Made by a program: the position numbers and the translations under genes
Assembly: GCA_030614915.1 (NCBI GenBank)
Contig: JAUXAG010000001.1
Coordinates: forward strand, 249,170 to 313,169
DNA from: Actinomycetes bacterium
GTDB lineage: Bacteria; Planctomycetota; Phycisphaerae; JAACET01
Length of the DNA: 64,000 nucleotides
Reading direction: 5' to 3'
Notes under the pieces: model-generated
Database searches by the model: none
Told to the model about the DNA's origin: nothing
The model's input: the letters and a program-made list of their open reading frames with translations, nothing else
In this document: piece after piece, positions 33,141 to 43,027 of the stretch
How positions within the stretch are numbered: the stretch's first letter is position 1
Layout of the letters: each line of letters opens with the position of its first letter

Positions 33141-33218
33141 GGTTGTCATCCCTGCAAAGCTTGTCCCTGCACAGGCAGGGAGCAGGGATAGGTATTGACA
33201 GAATGGATTCCCGCTGAA
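33141..33218. repeat. GTCATCCCTGC...GGATTCCCGCTG intergenic repeat, copy 1
   Basis: TTGTCATCCCTGCAAAGC, CTGCACAGGCAGGGAGCAGG and ATGGATTCCCGCTGAA match, in opposite orientation, parts of 47248-47362. Elements of this wording are dispersed in many bacterial genomes. The rest of the gap between galK and the MATE gene holds nothing else visible. Confidence 0.55.
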
Positions 33219-33232
33219 ATAAAGTGCGCTGG

Positions 33233-34603
33233 CTAGTCCGCTGGAGAGTGAGCGCGCCAAAGGCGCACACTCCAGAGTATAGCTATAAGTCCGATGGAAA
33301 GGTTGCAAACAGTAGCGGCAACGAAGATGCCAGTGTAGCCGAGGAGCCATTTGCCGAGATAGGCCAATGGCAGATAAAGCAGAATGGCTCGAGAAAGGTT
33401 CATGATTGTTGAAGGGAGCGGTTTGCCGAGGCCGTTAAATGCCGAAGAGGAGATTATTATGATCCCGCGAGCGCCGTAGCTCAGGGGGACGATGAGCAAG
33501 TAAGCACGTGCCACGGAGACAACTTCGGTGTTTTTGCCGAAGAGCCGAACCAGCGGTTGGGCAAAAACAGCCAGGACGATGGCGACAAGTGCTCCCCAGA
33601 GCAGAGAGAAGGCAAAGCCGTACTTGAGGCCTTTTTTGACGCGATCGTAGCGTCCGGCTCCGGAGTTCTGTCCGACAAATGGGGCCATGATCGAGGCGAA
33701 GGCTGCCAGGACCAACAAGGAAAAGGCCTCAATTCTGGAGGCTACTCCGAAAGCGGCGACGGCTTCGTTGCCGAAATAAGCCATCAGGGAGGTGATGACG
33801 GCCAGGGACAGCGGTGCGGCCAGATTGGTTCCGGCTGCGGGTAAGCCTACGTGGACAATGGTCTTCCAGGACTGCAAAAGGGCTTTGGCCTTTGGGCGGG
33901 CGAAAAGAAGGAGCCTCTCTCGATAGTGAAGAACAGCCAGTGCGGCGATCATGGTGGTGAATCTGGCGATGACCGTGGCGATGGCGGCTCCCCTGAGGCC
34001 GAGCCAGGGTTGGCCAGAGAGGTCGAAGATAAGGAAACGATCGAGAAGGACATTCAAGACAGCCGCGAGGGTCATCATCAGGGCGGGGATCTTGACATCG
34101 CCAAGGGCGCGGAGGGCATTGTTTCCGACCATGGGTATGACCACGAAGACTACACCCAGGTACCAGATTTCCATGTATTGGCGGATGAGGGGAATCACTT
34201 GCGGATCGGCCCCCAAGGATCTGAAAAGCGGGCCGATAGTCAACAAGCCGACGACAGCAAAGACCGCTACGATTAGACAGGCGAGCAAAAGGCCGTCTGT
34301 GGCGAGTCTTTGAACCTTGAGGTGATTGCCTTGGCCGATGGCTCTGGAAATGGCTGAAGAGACCCCGATCCCCAAGCCCAGGGCAACACCTCCCACGACC
34401 ATTACCACGGGGAAGGTGAAACTTATGGCTGCCAGCTTTACAGTGCCATTGCCCAGGCGGCCGACAAAATAGGTATCAACGAGATTGAAGGATACTATGG
34501 AGAAAAGGCCCCAGATCATGGGCACGGTGAGGCGGAACAGAGTCGGGCCCACGTGGCCTTGGGTGAGCTTTGGACGGGCAGAATTGTTTTGAGTTTCAGC
34601 CAA
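33233..34603 (-). CDS. MATE-family multidrug efflux transporter
   Basis: A 456-residue, twelve-helix antiporter that uses Na+ or H+ to expel cationic compounds. The start LTQGHVGPTLFRLTVPMIWG and FNLVDTYFVGRLGNGTVKLA are typical, as are GIGVSSAISRAIGQGN in the first half and AFVGQNSGAGRYDRVKKGLK in the second (with an extra PF between AP and VG). It is the last gene of the pabB-pabC-nif3-MATE run on this strand, 10 bp after nif3. Substrate unknown; the folate context may be accidental. Confidence 0.92.
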   Translation of the reverse strand: MAETQNNSARPKLTQGHVGPTLFRLTVPMIWGLFSIVSFNLVDTYFVGRLGNGTVKLAAISFTFPVVMVVGGVALGLGIGVSSAISRAIGQGNHLKVQRLATDGLLLACLIVAVFAVVGLLTIGPLFRSLGADPQVIPLIRQYMEIWYLGVVFVVIPMVGNNALRALGDVKIPALMMTLAAVLNVLLDRFLIFDLSGQPWLGLRGAAIATVIARFTTMIAALAVLHYRERLLLFARPKAKALLQSWKTIVHVGLPAAGTNLAAPLSLAVITSLMAYFGNEAVAAFGVASRIEAFSLLVLAAFASIMAPFVGQNSGAGRYDRVKKGLKYGFAFSLLWGALVAIVLAVFAQPLVRLFGKNTEVVSVARAYLLIVPLSYGARGIIIISSSAFNGLGKPLPSTIMNLSRAILLYLPLAYLGKWLLGYTGIFVAATVCNLSIGLIAILWSVRLWRAHSPAD

Positions 34604-34613
34604 ATGCGTTGTT

Positions 34614-35726
34614 CTAGCGGATGGTTATGGGATCGCTATCGGCAGTACTCAAGATGACTTCGGTGGTTTTGAGGGCGGCGTTCAGTTGGCGAACGAGTTG
34701 TACGAGGCCCGGTCTTTCGGAACTCCAGTGTCCGACGGCCGCTACGGTAAGATTATTCTGGGCGGCCAGCAGGGCATCGTGATGTTTAATCTCGCCGGTT
34801 AGCAGGAATTCTGCGCCACTGCTGATGACATCAGGCATCAGATCACTGAGTGAGCCGGCAACCACGGCCGCGATGCTGACCTTCGGCTTGTCCGAGCCGA
34901 TAAGTCGCAGACTCTTGATAGCCAGCCCAGCCTTTATGCGTTTTAGAAGGGTGGCGGCCGTAACCGCCCGGGTGAGTTTGCCGACTCGGCCCATGCCGAC
35001 GCGGTCGTCGAAGGGTTCGAGGGGGATCAGATCGTAAGCGGGCTCTTCATAGGGATGGGCAGTGCGCAGGGCACTGAGTACTGCGGGCAGATCGCGGGCT
35101 GGTACGATGGTCTCCAGGCGGAGCTCCTGCACGTATTCGCGGCGGCCGGGGCGGCCCAGAGCCGGGGAGGTGGATTCGTCGCCGTGAAAAGTTCCCACGC
35201 CGCCGCTGGCGAATGAACACTCGCGGTAGCGGTGCTGATGTCCGATGCGTCCGGCGCCGGCGGCAAAGAGGGCTTCACTGAGTGGGTCGACGCTCTCGAC
35301 GGGTACAAAGACCACGAGCTTGTAGTTGCTGCCGGTGCGGGAGAGTCTCACGGGGCGCAGATCGGCGGTGATGCCGAGGATGTCGGCCAGGACGTTGTTG
35401 GTGCCGCCTTCAATGGCGTCAAGATTGGTGTGCATAGCGTAGAGGGCAATATTGGCGCCGATAGCCTGGTATATCAAGCCGGCCTGGGAGGGGCGGTTGA
35501 TGAGGCGGCTGATCTTCTGAAAGATTGGCGGATGGTGGGTAAGGACCATCTGGGTGCGGTGCTTTCTGGCTTCGGCTAATACGGCAGGGGTGAGGTCCAC
35601 GGCGACTAGAATGCGGCGGATGTTCTGGCCAGGGTCGCCGCAGATCAAGCCGACATTGTCGAAGGATTCGGCGAAAGACGAGGGCACGAAGGTTTCAAAC
35701 AGTTTAACCAAACGCGATAACTTCAT
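34614..35726 (-). CDS. Nif3-like dinuclear metal protein
   Basis: A 370-residue member of the NIF3/YbgI/DUF34 family of hexameric dimetal proteins, proposed as hydrolases or metal chaperones. It has FAESFDNVGLICGDPGQNIR, the metal ligands in MVLTHHPPIFQKIS and AMHTNLDAIEGGTNNVLADI, and the C-terminal GEIKHHDALLAAQNN. The middle insertion (about residues 130-230, with AHPYEEPAYDLIPL) is the PII-like domain of the longer subgroup. The ATG at 35726 has GGAG seven bases upstream. It starts directly after the pabC stop, so cotranscription is likely. Confidence 0.9.
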   Translation of the reverse strand: MKLSRLVKLFETFVPSSFAESFDNVGLICGDPGQNIRRILVAVDLTPAVLAEARKHRTQMVLTHHPPIFQKISRLINRPSQAGLIYQAIGANIALYAMHTNLDAIEGGTNNVLADILGITADLRPVRLSRTGSNYKLVVFVPVESVDPLSEALFAAGAGRIGHQHRYRECSFASGGVGTFHGDESTSPALGRPGRREYVQELRLETIVPARDLPAVLSALRTAHPYEEPAYDLIPLEPFDDRVGMGRVGKLTRAVTAATLLKRIKAGLAIKSLRLIGSDKPKVSIAAVVAGSLSDLMPDVISSGAEFLLTGEIKHHDALLAAQNNLTVAAVGHWSSERPGLVQLVRQLNAALKTTEVILSTADSDPITIR

Positions 35727-35728
35727 GA

Positions 35729-36607
35729 TTACACTCCGCACTTTTCTGCCACATCCTGCCGATACAATTCGGCGAGGCGCTGTGTCAAGGGTCCTGGTTG
35801 CTCATTGCCCACGGCGTGCTTTTCAAAACGGCAAACGGGCATGACCTCCATGATAGAGTTTGTCAGGAATATTTCCTCGGCCCCAAGGAGGTCGTCTATG
35901 GTGAGGGTCTGCTGGCGAGTGGGTATCTTGTCGGCCTGGGCCAGTTCGAGCACGGCGTCACGGGTTATGCCGGGTAAGATGGGCTCTTCCAATGGCGGAG
36001 TGAGCAAGGTGGAGTCCTTGGCGAGAAAGACGTTGGAAATGCAGCCTTCGCCGAGGTGATTGAGTTCGGTGAACCAGAGGGCTTCGCCGGCGCCGAGCTG
36101 CTGAGCCTTGCGGAGGACGAGGAGTCGAGAGAGGTAATTGCTGCTTTTGTGGCGGGCGAGGGGGTCGGAAGAATTGAGCTTTACGTCGGAAAGGACAACG
36201 GTCATTCCCTTTTGGTAAAACTGGGCTGGGTAGGGAGTCATAGCGGAGGCGGTGATCACGAGGGTGGCTGGGTGGGTATGGTCGGGAGGGCGGCGGAGAT
36301 CGCCACGGCTGAGGGTCAGACGCAGGCGGGCTTCGGATAAGCCGTTGGCTTGGAGGGTCTGTTCGACGGCGCGGCGGAGGGAATTCTTGTCGGTGGTGAG
36401 AGGAATAGACAAAGCTTTGGCGGATTTGGCGAGCCTGTCAAGGTGCTGATCGAGACGATAGACTTTGCCGGCATAAGCCCGCATGGTTTCAAAGAGACCG
36501 GCCCCGTGGAGAAAGCCGGCGTCGAATACGCTGAGAGTGGCCTGGTCGGCGGGAACAAGGCGGCCATTTAGGAAAACTTTTTCAGTGGTGGTCACTGGTT
36601 TGCCCAT
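35729..36607 (-). CDS. pabC: Class IV aminotransferase, probable aminodeoxychorismate lyase
   Basis: A 292-residue PLP enzyme of fold type IV: SVFDAGFLHGAGLFETMRAY, the PLP-lysine in LARHKSSNYLSRLLVL, FTELNHLGEGCISNVFLAKD and IFLTNSIMEVMPVC. The family includes branched-chain aminotransferases, D-amino acid transaminases and PabC. The position 14 bp after pabB argues for aminodeoxychorismate lyase, which releases p-aminobenzoate and pyruvate for folate. The start giving MGKPVTTTEKVFLNGRLV is used; the frame stays open upstream inside pabB. Confidence 0.82.
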   Translation of the reverse strand: MGKPVTTTEKVFLNGRLVPADQATLSVFDAGFLHGAGLFETMRAYAGKVYRLDQHLDRLAKSAKALSIPLTTDKNSLRRAVEQTLQANGLSEARLRLTLSRGDLRRPPDHTHPATLVITASAMTPYPAQFYQKGMTVVLSDVKLNSSDPLARHKSSNYLSRLLVLRKAQQLGAGEALWFTELNHLGEGCISNVFLAKDSTLLTPPLEEPILPGITRDAVLELAQADKIPTRQQTLTIDDLLGAEEIFLTNSIMEVMPVCRFEKHAVGNEQPGPLTQRLAELYRQDVAEKCGV

Positions 36608-36621
36608 AAGAGAAAAGGAAG

Positions 36622-38100
36622 CTACTTGAAGACCAATTGGCTCAGGGGCATGTTGCGCAGGGCGGCCATCATGGCCAATCCTTTGTCGAGGGTTTCCTGG
36701 TACTCGGCGTCGGGGTCGGAATCGGCGACGACGGCGCCGCCGACCTGGCAATGGGCGCGGGGCCCGTCAGCAATGATAGTGCGGATGGCGATGTTTAGCT
36801 GGCAGGAGCCGTCGAGGCCGATATAGCCAATGGCTCCGGTGTAGACGCTGCGACGGGTAGGTTCGAGCTCTTCGATGATCTCCATGGCCCGAACCTTGGG
36901 GGCTCCGCTGATGGAGCCTCCAGGAAAGGTGGCCCGAAGCAAATCTACGGTGGATGTGTGGGGGGCGAGCTGGCCGGTTACCGTGGAAACAAGGTGGAAG
37001 ACCGTGGGATGCTCTTCCATTTGGCGGTGGTGGGTGACGCGGACGGAACCGTAGTCGCAGACCCGGCCGAGATCGTTGCGCTCGAGGTCGACGATCATGT
37101 TCAGCTCGGCGGCGTCCTTTATGCTTTTGCTGAGCTCATGGCGCATTCGCAGATCATGGTCGGGCTGGGCGCGCCGGGGTCGAGTGCCTTTGATCGGTCG
37201 GGTGATGACTGTCTGACCGCGACGGCGCAGGAAGAGCTCGGGAGAGCTGGAGAGGATGGCCTTGCCGGGCATTTGGATGTAGGCGGCGAACCAGGCGGGG
37301 CTGATCCGGCGAAGCTGGAGGTAGGCCTGCAGCGGATGGCACTGCAAATCCACCGTGAATCGCTGAGAGAGGTTAACTTGAAAAATATCGCCAGCGGCAA
37401 CGTAATCGCGGGCCCGGCGGACGGCCCGGAGGTATTGTTCTGGGGTGAAATTGCACTGGGGTGAGTCGGTGGAATGGCCAGTCGTGGGCCAATCGGTAAG
37501 CTCGGTGGTGTCGGCGGTCAAGAGGGCTGCGAGGCGATCCATCTTCTGGGTTGGGCTTTGGCCACGGTCGAGCCAGGAACCCCTGGGAAACTCCAAGGCA
37601 GCGAGGGACCAGCGGCCAGTTGTGTGGTCGTAGGCAGCCCAGCAGTCGTAGAGGTTCAGGCACAGCTCCGGCAACGCGATATCCGAACACGCCAAGCTGG
37701 GTAGCCTTTCGATATATCGGCCCAGGTCATATGAAAAGTATCCCACCAGGCCGCCGGAGAACTGCTCCGGGGCAGAGGGGTTGGCCAGGGTCAAGGCATT
37801 GGACAACTGCTCGAGGGCGCGGAAGGGATTTTGAGCCAAGTCGCGGTGGCGGGCGTGCCCGGGCAAATCGTCGCTGAGCTCCAGTCGCGCCGGGCCGGGA
37901 GAGGTGAAGGTCAGAGTCAGCAAGGGGTCGCATCCAAGATAGCTGAATCGACCCCAGTGGGGATGCTGGGCAGCGCTGTCGAGAAAAAACGGCCTGTCGG
38001 CCTGGGCCAAGGATTGCAGATACTGGGCGGGCTCAGCGGGCAGGTCAAAGGGCCGATGAGCTACCTTGCAGAGGATAGGAGGAACTCGCCAAACAGCCAT
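36622..38100 (-). CDS. pabB: Aminodeoxychorismate synthase component I
   Basis: Combines chorismate with ammonia from PabA to give 4-amino-4-deoxychorismate. The chorismate-binding domain is complete: AGDIFQVNLSQRFTVDL, SSSPELFLRRRG, TRPIKGTRPRRAQPD (the PIKGT lysine separates PabB from TrpE), LNMIVDLERNDLGRVCDYGS, FPGGSISGAPKVRAMEIIEE, and YTGAIGYIGLDGSCQLNIAI. It has 492 residues from ATG 38100, which has GGAG nine bases upstream. The matching glutaminase pabA is 8.5 kb away on the other strand. Confidence 0.92.
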   Translation of the reverse strand: MAVWRVPPILCKVAHRPFDLPAEPAQYLQSLAQADRPFFLDSAAQHPHWGRFSYLGCDPLLTLTFTSPGPARLELSDDLPGHARHRDLAQNPFRALEQLSNALTLANPSAPEQFSGGLVGYFSYDLGRYIERLPSLACSDIALPELCLNLYDCWAAYDHTTGRWSLAALEFPRGSWLDRGQSPTQKMDRLAALLTADTTELTDWPTTGHSTDSPQCNFTPEQYLRAVRRARDYVAAGDIFQVNLSQRFTVDLQCHPLQAYLQLRRISPAWFAAYIQMPGKAILSSSPELFLRRRGQTVITRPIKGTRPRRAQPDHDLRMRHELSKSIKDAAELNMIVDLERNDLGRVCDYGSVRVTHHRQMEEHPTVFHLVSTVTGQLAPHTSTVDLLRATFPGGSISGAPKVRAMEIIEELEPTRRSVYTGAIGYIGLDGSCQLNIAIRTIIADGPRAHCQVGGAVVADSDPDAEYQETLDKGLAMMAALRNMPLSQLVFK

Positions 38101-38311
38101 GAGATTGTTCTCCGGCGAACAGATGGCTCGCAAAAGCAAACTATAGCGGGAGAGGACTGGAAAATCCACCATCTGGGGCGATTGGGGGGATGATAGGTGC
38201 ACGAAGTTGCTCTGGCGAGTGTCGGGCGGCAAAGGCGGAGTGGGATTGACTGGCCGATGGAAATTGCTTAGAATACTTGAGCCGCTAAGCGGTGTAAAAC
38301 AGGGGCTTGCT

Positions 38312-38572
38312 GTGCCTGAGTGGATGTGGCAGTTAGTTCTAGGAGTTGCGGGCCTGGCGTTGGTGTCGGTGGTGCTGATTTGGGGTTTGGCACGTCTGAA
38401 GCGGTATCTTCAGGGACCGTCAGTGCCGCCAAGCGGCTCTGGCTGGACTCTGGAGCAGGTCAAAAGGCTCTACGAATCTGGGCAACTGACCGATAAGCAG
38501 CATAAGCGGCTGCGAGAGGAAGTCGCGAAGGGTTTGAAAAAGGAAGGATACGGCAAGCACCCTCGCAGGTGA
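38312..38572 (+). CDS. Small membrane protein with SHOCT-like tail
   Basis: An 86-residue protein: a short N-terminus, one transmembrane helix (QLVLGVAGLALVSVVLIWGL), a linker, and a C-terminal LEQVKRLYESGQLTDKQHKR segment like the SHOCT (short C-terminal) domain, then LREEVAKG. The GTG at 38312 is preferred because AGGGG stands six bases upstream; an ATG four codons on is possible. The function is unknown. It lies 57 bp before clpX. Confidence 0.65.
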   Translation: MPEWMWQLVLGVAGLALVSVVLIWGLARLKRYLQGPSVPPSGSGWTLEQVKRLYESGQLTDKQHKRLREEVAKGLKKEGYGKHPRR

Positions 38573-38629
38573 ACCTCTCGTAATGTTTTTTTATAGAACG
38601 GGTTACTATAGCGAAGGAAGGTGATTCCA

Positions 38630-39913
38630 ATGGCCTCGAACGGCAGGAAAAAGGGCGGCGGGCCCGGCCGGGACAGAAGAGCCAACGTTTGCAGCTTTTG
38701 CGGCAAGGGGCAAACAGATGTCGGGCCGATAGTTGAAGGCCCGGACAATGTACGTATCTGCGGTGCATGCATAGACTTATGCCGAAATATCATCCGCCAG
38801 GAGCGGCGCAAACACGGGCCGAAAAAGAGTGGCTTTTCCGGCCAGCTGCATACGCCCAGAGAGATCAAGGAATTCCTGGATCAGTACGTTATTGGGCAGG
38901 AACGTGCCAAGCGGGTTCTGAGCGTGGCGGTGCACAATCACTATAAACGACTGACTGTCGGCGAGGACAGCTCTGTCGAGCTGGATAAGTCGAATGTTCT
39001 GCTGATAGGGCCGACCGGTTGCGGTAAGACCTTGTTAGCTAAGACGTTAGCTCGATTCCTCAACGTACCTTTTGCCATCGGTGACGCGACGACGCTGACT
39101 GAGGCAGGGTATGTGGGTGAGGACGTGGAGAACCTTCTGCTGAAACTGCTGCAGAACGCGGATTTCGATCTGGAGGCGGCGGAGCAGGGCATTATCTACA
39201 TCGACGAGATTGACAAGATCGGACGGACGGTGCAGAACGTTTCTATTACCAGGGACGTCTCTGGGGAAGGTGTGCAGCAGGCTTTGCTGAAGATGCTGGA
39301 AGGTACAACTGCGAACGTTCCGCCTCAGGGAGGCCGAAAGCATCCGGAACAGCAGTACATCCCGGTGGACACTTCGCAGATACTGTTTATCTGCGGGGGC
39401 ACGTTCACGGATTTGGACAACATAATCCGCCGGCGGACCGGCAAACAGGCCATCGGCTTTGCCCAGGAGCAGCAGACAAAGGCTGAGCAGGAGAACATAG
39501 CAGATGTTCTGGTGCAGGTGGAGCCGGAAGATCTGGTGCATTATGGGATGATTCCGGAGATGATTGGCAGGCTGCCAGTGGTTACGGTCCTTGATGGTTT
39601 GGATGAAGAGGCGATGGTGGACATTCTGACCGAGCCCAAGAATGCCCTGGTCAAGCAGTACCAGAAGTTTTTCGAGATGGAAGGAGCAGAACTGGAGTTT
39701 GCGGCGGATGCGCTGCACGCGTTGGCGAAAAAGGCCATGGCCCGCTCGGCCGGTGCCCGGGGACTTAGAGCGGTACTGGAAGACCTGATGCTGGATCTGA
39801 TGTTCGAGCTGCCGGAAGCCAAGGACGTTGAGAAATATACGATCACCAAAAAGGTGGTCCTGGGCGAAGAGCCAGTACAGAAGGGTCGGAAGAGCAAACG
39901 CAGAAGTGCCTAG
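38630..39913 (+). CDS. clpX: ATP-dependent protease ATP-binding subunit ClpX
   Basis: AAA+ unfoldase that feeds ClpP. The N-terminal zinc domain has [11 protein letters not shown] and CGACIDLC. The AAA+ module has [20 protein letters not shown], Walker [41 protein letters not shown], Walker [11 protein letters not shown], the [19 protein letters not shown] segment, and sensor 2 in [20 protein letters not shown]. The ClpP-contacting loop IGF is present. At 427 residues it is normal. ATG 38630 is about nine bases after AAGGAAGG. The clpP genes are downstream with a tRNA and tig in between. Confidence 0.96.
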   Translation: MASNGRKKGGGPGRDRRANVCSFCGKGQTDVGPIVEGPDNVRICGACIDLCRNIIRQERRKHGPKKSGFSGQLHTPREIKEFLDQYVIGQERAKRVLSVAVHNHYKRLTVGEDSSVELDKSNVLLIGPTGCGKTLLAKTLARFLNVPFAIGDATTLTEAGYVGEDVENLLLKLLQNADFDLEAAEQGIIYIDEIDKIGRTVQNVSITRDVSGEGVQQALLKMLEGTTANVPPQGGRKHPEQQYIPVDTSQILFICGGTFTDLDNIIRRRTGKQAIGFAQEQQTKAEQENIADVLVQVEPEDLVHYGMIPEMIGRLPVVTVLDGLDEEAMVDILTEPKNALVKQYQKFFEMEGAELEFAADALHALAKKAMARSAGARGLRAVLEDLMLDLMFELPEAKDVEKYTITKKVVLGEEPVQKGRKSKRRSA

Positions 39914-39965
39914 GTTGGGGGTATTTTCGGGTTGGTGTATAGAACGTTTTTCGGTGATTTTGGCT

Positions 39966-39994
39966 TTGCCTGCGAAGGCGCTGATCGGTATAGT
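39966..39994 (+). promoter_or_regulatory. Promoter of tRNA-Gly
   Basis: TTGCCT (39966-39971), 17 bp, TATAGT (39989-39994), 15 bp before the tRNA. Confidence 0.5.
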
Positions 39995-40009
39995 ATCGTT
40001 TTTGAATCT

Positions 40010-40082
40010 GCGGGTGTAGCTCAGCTGGTAGAGCACAACGTTGCCAACGTTGTTGTCGTCGGTTCAAATCCGATCACCCGCT
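40010..40082 (+). tRNA. tRNA-Gly (GCC)
   Basis: Acceptor GCGGGTG pairs with CACCCGC, discriminator T, D-arm GCTCAGCTGGTAGAGC, anticodon arm AACGT-TGCCAAC-type loop with anticodon GCC, T-arm GTCGG-TTCAAAT-CCGAT. No encoded CCA. 73 nt. Confidence 0.95.
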
Positions 40083-40168
40083 TTGTTGTTTAGAAGTGTC
40101 TTTCAGAGAAGATTAGCCAGGACGAAGGTACAGAGGTTCCAAGGCTTTGCATTGAGGAGTAGCTGCTG

Positions 40169-41581
40169 ATGGCTGAGAAGGAAGAATCCGCGTCGGGCAC
40201 GGCGGAGGAGACTAAAGGCCTGGGGCAGGGCGAAGGAGAAGATTTGCCGGAAAACAGCGTAACGGTGGAAGAAGTCGGTCCGGCGAGGGTGCGGATTAAG
40301 ATTGAGATACCTGCCGAGCGTATCGAGGCCCGGCTGGACAACGACCTGGACGAACTGCGGAGGAGCGCGGAGGTGCCCGGTTTTCGGGTGGGTCGGGCTC
40401 CACGGCGACTCATCGAAAAGCGCTTCGGCAACGAAACTCGGGAGCGTTTGAAAAACGTTCTGGTGGCCGAGGGGTTGGAGGGGGCCATCGAGAAGCGTGA
40501 GCTAAAAACGCTGGGAGAGCCTCAGCTAGACATTGAGGCGATCGAGATGCCGGAGGAGGGCCCACTGTGCTTCGAGGTGGAGACAGACATCGAGCCGAAG
40601 TTCGATCTACCCAAGCTGGAGGGAATCGCGGTTAGCAAGCCGGCCGTTACTGTTGAGGATGAAGACGTCGAGGCAACTATAAAGTCGATGCTGGCCCGCG
40701 AAGGGGTATATGAACCGGTAAGCAAGGGTGCGGCGGAGAAAGGTGATCAGATTGTAGGCGACCTGTGGCTAAAGGTGGGGGACGAGGAGATTACCAGGCG
40801 CGATGAGATGGCTCTGTTGGCGGGGCCGAGCAATTTGGCCCTGATGTCCGTGGAGCTGAATGACCTGTGTGAGAGTTTTGTGGGAGCCAAGACCGGCAGC
40901 CAAGTTACGGCTAAGGTTACTGTCGGCGAGGACCACGTCAACGAAGAGGTCCGCGGCAAAAAGGGCGTGGCCGGGATGGACATCAAAGAGATCAAGCGGA
41001 TGAAGATTCCTCCGCTTACGGACGAGTGGCTAAAAAAGGCGGGCTGGGAGAACAAGGATGAATTCCGTTCGATGGTGAGGACCAATCTTCAGCGTCAGGC
41101 TAAGGAGCGAGTTGCGGAGGAGATGCGAGGACAGCTGCGGGAATACTTGCTGAGCCAGACCAAGCTGGAGCTGCCGGAAAAGCTCTCGGCGGAGCAAATC
41201 CAGCGTGCTGAGAACCGCCAGCTTATCAGACTGATGCAGATGGGCATTCCCGAGGCGCAGGCGCGGGAGGTAGTGGCCAAGAAGTCTGAGCAGACTCGCA
41301 ATCAGGCCCTGGATGAGACCAAGCTGTTCTTTATTCTCAGTCGGATCGCTGCTGAGTACAAGATCGAGGTGGACGAGGCGGAGATTAATGGGCAAATCGC
41401 CAAGATGGCGGCGATGTACGGCAGCAGACCGGAGAAGATGAGACAGCAGCTGGCTAAAAGCGGCCAACTGGGTATCATGGCCAGCCAGATTCGGGAAGGA
41501 AAAGCGCTAGATAAACTCCTGGAGGAAGCTAAGATCAGCGAAGGCAAAAACACGACTAAGAAGAAAGAAAACTCCAGCTAA
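40169..41581 (+). CDS. tig: Trigger factor
   Basis: Ribosome-bound chaperone with peptidyl-prolyl isomerase. The 470 residues open with an acidic extension of about 30, then the ribosome-binding domain with PARVRIKIEIPAERIEARLD and the signature VPGFRVGRAPRRLIEKRFG. The FKBP-like domain follows (GDQIVGDLWLKVGDEEITRR), and the long helical C-terminal arm has FILSRIAAEYKIEVDEAEIN. It is followed by clpP1 within 20 bp, the common tig-clpP order. Confidence 0.94.
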   Translation: MAEKEESASGTAEETKGLGQGEGEDLPENSVTVEEVGPARVRIKIEIPAERIEARLDNDLDELRRSAEVPGFRVGRAPRRLIEKRFGNETRERLKNVLVAEGLEGAIEKRELKTLGEPQLDIEAIEMPEEGPLCFEVETDIEPKFDLPKLEGIAVSKPAVTVEDEDVEATIKSMLAREGVYEPVSKGAAEKGDQIVGDLWLKVGDEEITRRDEMALLAGPSNLALMSVELNDLCESFVGAKTGSQVTAKVTVGEDHVNEEVRGKKGVAGMDIKEIKRMKIPPLTDEWLKKAGWENKDEFRSMVRTNLQRQAKERVAEEMRGQLREYLLSQTKLELPEKLSAEQIQRAENRQLIRLMQMGIPEAQAREVVAKKSEQTRNQALDETKLFFILSRIAAEYKIEVDEAEINGQIAKMAAMYGSRPEKMRQQLAKSGQLGIMASQIREGKALDKLLEEAKISEGKNTTKKKENSS

Positions 41582-41598
41582 ACAAGGCGAGGTGTTGG

Positions 41599-42234
41599 GT
41601 GTCTAATCAAAAGCAGTTTGGCAGGTATATCCAAATACCTTCGTCTTACCAGCGCACGCGGGAGATGGGCATCAACGAGATGCTGCTGGAAAACCGGATC
41701 ATCTTCCTGGATTTGCCTCTGGACCCGCAACTGGTGACCAAGGCGGGGACGGTTTGCTCGTGGGTGATCAAGAGCATGCTCTATCTGCAATCTCTGAGCA
41801 AAGATAAGGACATTCACCTGTACATTAATTGCCCCGGGGGCAGCGTGGATGACACACTGGCAATTTACGATACGATGCAATTCGTCTCCTGCGATGTAGC
41901 GACGTACTGCGTGGGCAGCGCGGCGTCGGGTGGTGCGATTGTTCTGGCAGCCGGGGCCAAGGGCAAACGTCATGCCCTTCCGCACGCAAAGATTATGATC
42001 CATCAGCCGTGGGGTGCGGTGGGAGGGCAAGCGGCCGACATCCAGATACAGGCTGAGGAGATTCTGAAGGATAAGGAACGGCTGAATAAGCTGCTGGCCA
42101 AGCATACGGGTCAAACTCTGGAGCGGATTAGAGAAGATACGGAGCGAGATCGTTATATGACGGCTGAGGAAGCCAAGGAATACGGCCTGGTGGACGAAAT
42201 TCTGACCAACGAGCCGGAAGAAAAGAAAAAATAG
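41599..42234 (+). CDS. clpP: ClpP protease subunit 1
   Basis: Serine protease core subunit. Motifs: [34 protein letters not shown], the nucleophile in [20 protein letters not shown] (ASGGA instead of the canonical ASMGA), His in IMIHQPWGAVGGQAADIQ, and Asp in DTERDRYMTAEEAKEYGLVD. At 211 residues it is normal. The GTG start at 41599 is 17 bp after tig. The nucleophile loop differs from clpP2, so the two subunits may form mixed rings. Confidence 0.93.
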   Translation: MSNQKQFGRYIQIPSSYQRTREMGINEMLLENRIIFLDLPLDPQLVTKAGTVCSWVIKSMLYLQSLSKDKDIHLYINCPGGSVDDTLAIYDTMQFVSCDVATYCVGSAASGGAIVLAAGAKGKRHALPHAKIMIHQPWGAVGGQAADIQIQAEEILKDKERLNKLLAKHTGQTLERIREDTERDRYMTAEEAKEYGLVDEILTNEPEEKKK

Positions 42235-42317
42235 CCGGCCGTTATTGTCCCCATGGCGTATCCACGGCAAAATGGTATTTACATTTTGATTCTTGATGTT
42301 TTAAGGGGTTCACACTG

Positions 42318-42935
42318 ATGCAAGGACAACATCTGGTACCTATAGTTATCGAGAAGGAAGAACGGGCTGAGCGGGCTTACGATATCTTTTCGCGTCTGCT
42401 GAAGGACCGGATAATTTTTCTGACCGGAGCGATGGACGATCAGGTTGCCAATCTGACCATTGCCCAGATGCTGTTTCTCTCGCGAGAAAATCCCAAGGCG
42501 GACATTAATTTCTACATCAATTCACCGGGCGGGCCAGTTACAGCGGGGCTGGCAATCTACGACACCATGCAGTTTCTGCGCTGCGATGTGGCCACCTATT
42601 GCGTGGGACTGGCGGCGTCAATGGCAGCCCTGTTGCTGGCGGCCGGGGCCAAGGGCAAGCGTCACGTTCTGCCCAACGCCAAGACGCTGATCCATCAACC
42701 GATGATTCGCGGGGCCATCCCCGGGGTGGCTACGGACCTGTCAATCGAAGCCAAGGAGATAATCCGGACTCGGCAGCGGATCTACGAGATTCTGGCTGAT
42801 CATACGGGGCAGGAATTGGGCAAAATCGAGAAGGACTGCGACCGCAATCTGTGGCTGAGCCCCGAGGAAACGGTTTCTTATGGCCTAGTTGACAGGGTAC
42901 TGAAGAAGATGCCGGCCGCTGCCAAGGAAGAATAG
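42318..42935 (+). CDS. clpP: ClpP protease subunit 2
   Basis: A 205-residue second Clp[41 protein letters not shown], nucleophile in [20 protein letters not shown], His in [18 protein letters not shown], Asp in [20 protein letters not shown]. The catalytic triad is complete. It is clearly diverged from clpP1 in the N-terminal loop and around the Ser, so it is an ancient paralogue rather than a recent copy. The 83-bp gap has an AT-rich stretch that may carry its own promoter. AGGGG stands upstream of the ATG. Confidence 0.93.
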   Translation: MQGQHLVPIVIEKEERAERAYDIFSRLLKDRIIFLTGAMDDQVANLTIAQMLFLSRENPKADINFYINSPGGPVTAGLAIYDTMQFLRCDVATYCVGLAASMAALLLAAGAKGKRHVLPNAKTLIHQPMIRGAIPGVATDLSIEAKEIIRTRQRIYEILADHTGQELGKIEKDCDRNLWLSPEETVSYGLVDRVLKKMPAAAKEE

Positions 42936-43027
42936 GCGTGGGGCGTGAGGCTTGAGGGGCGGGACTTGAGGGCTTACTAATCGGACTTTGTATCAGAGCC
43001 GGGCTGGAGTATTCAAGGATGGTGGCA

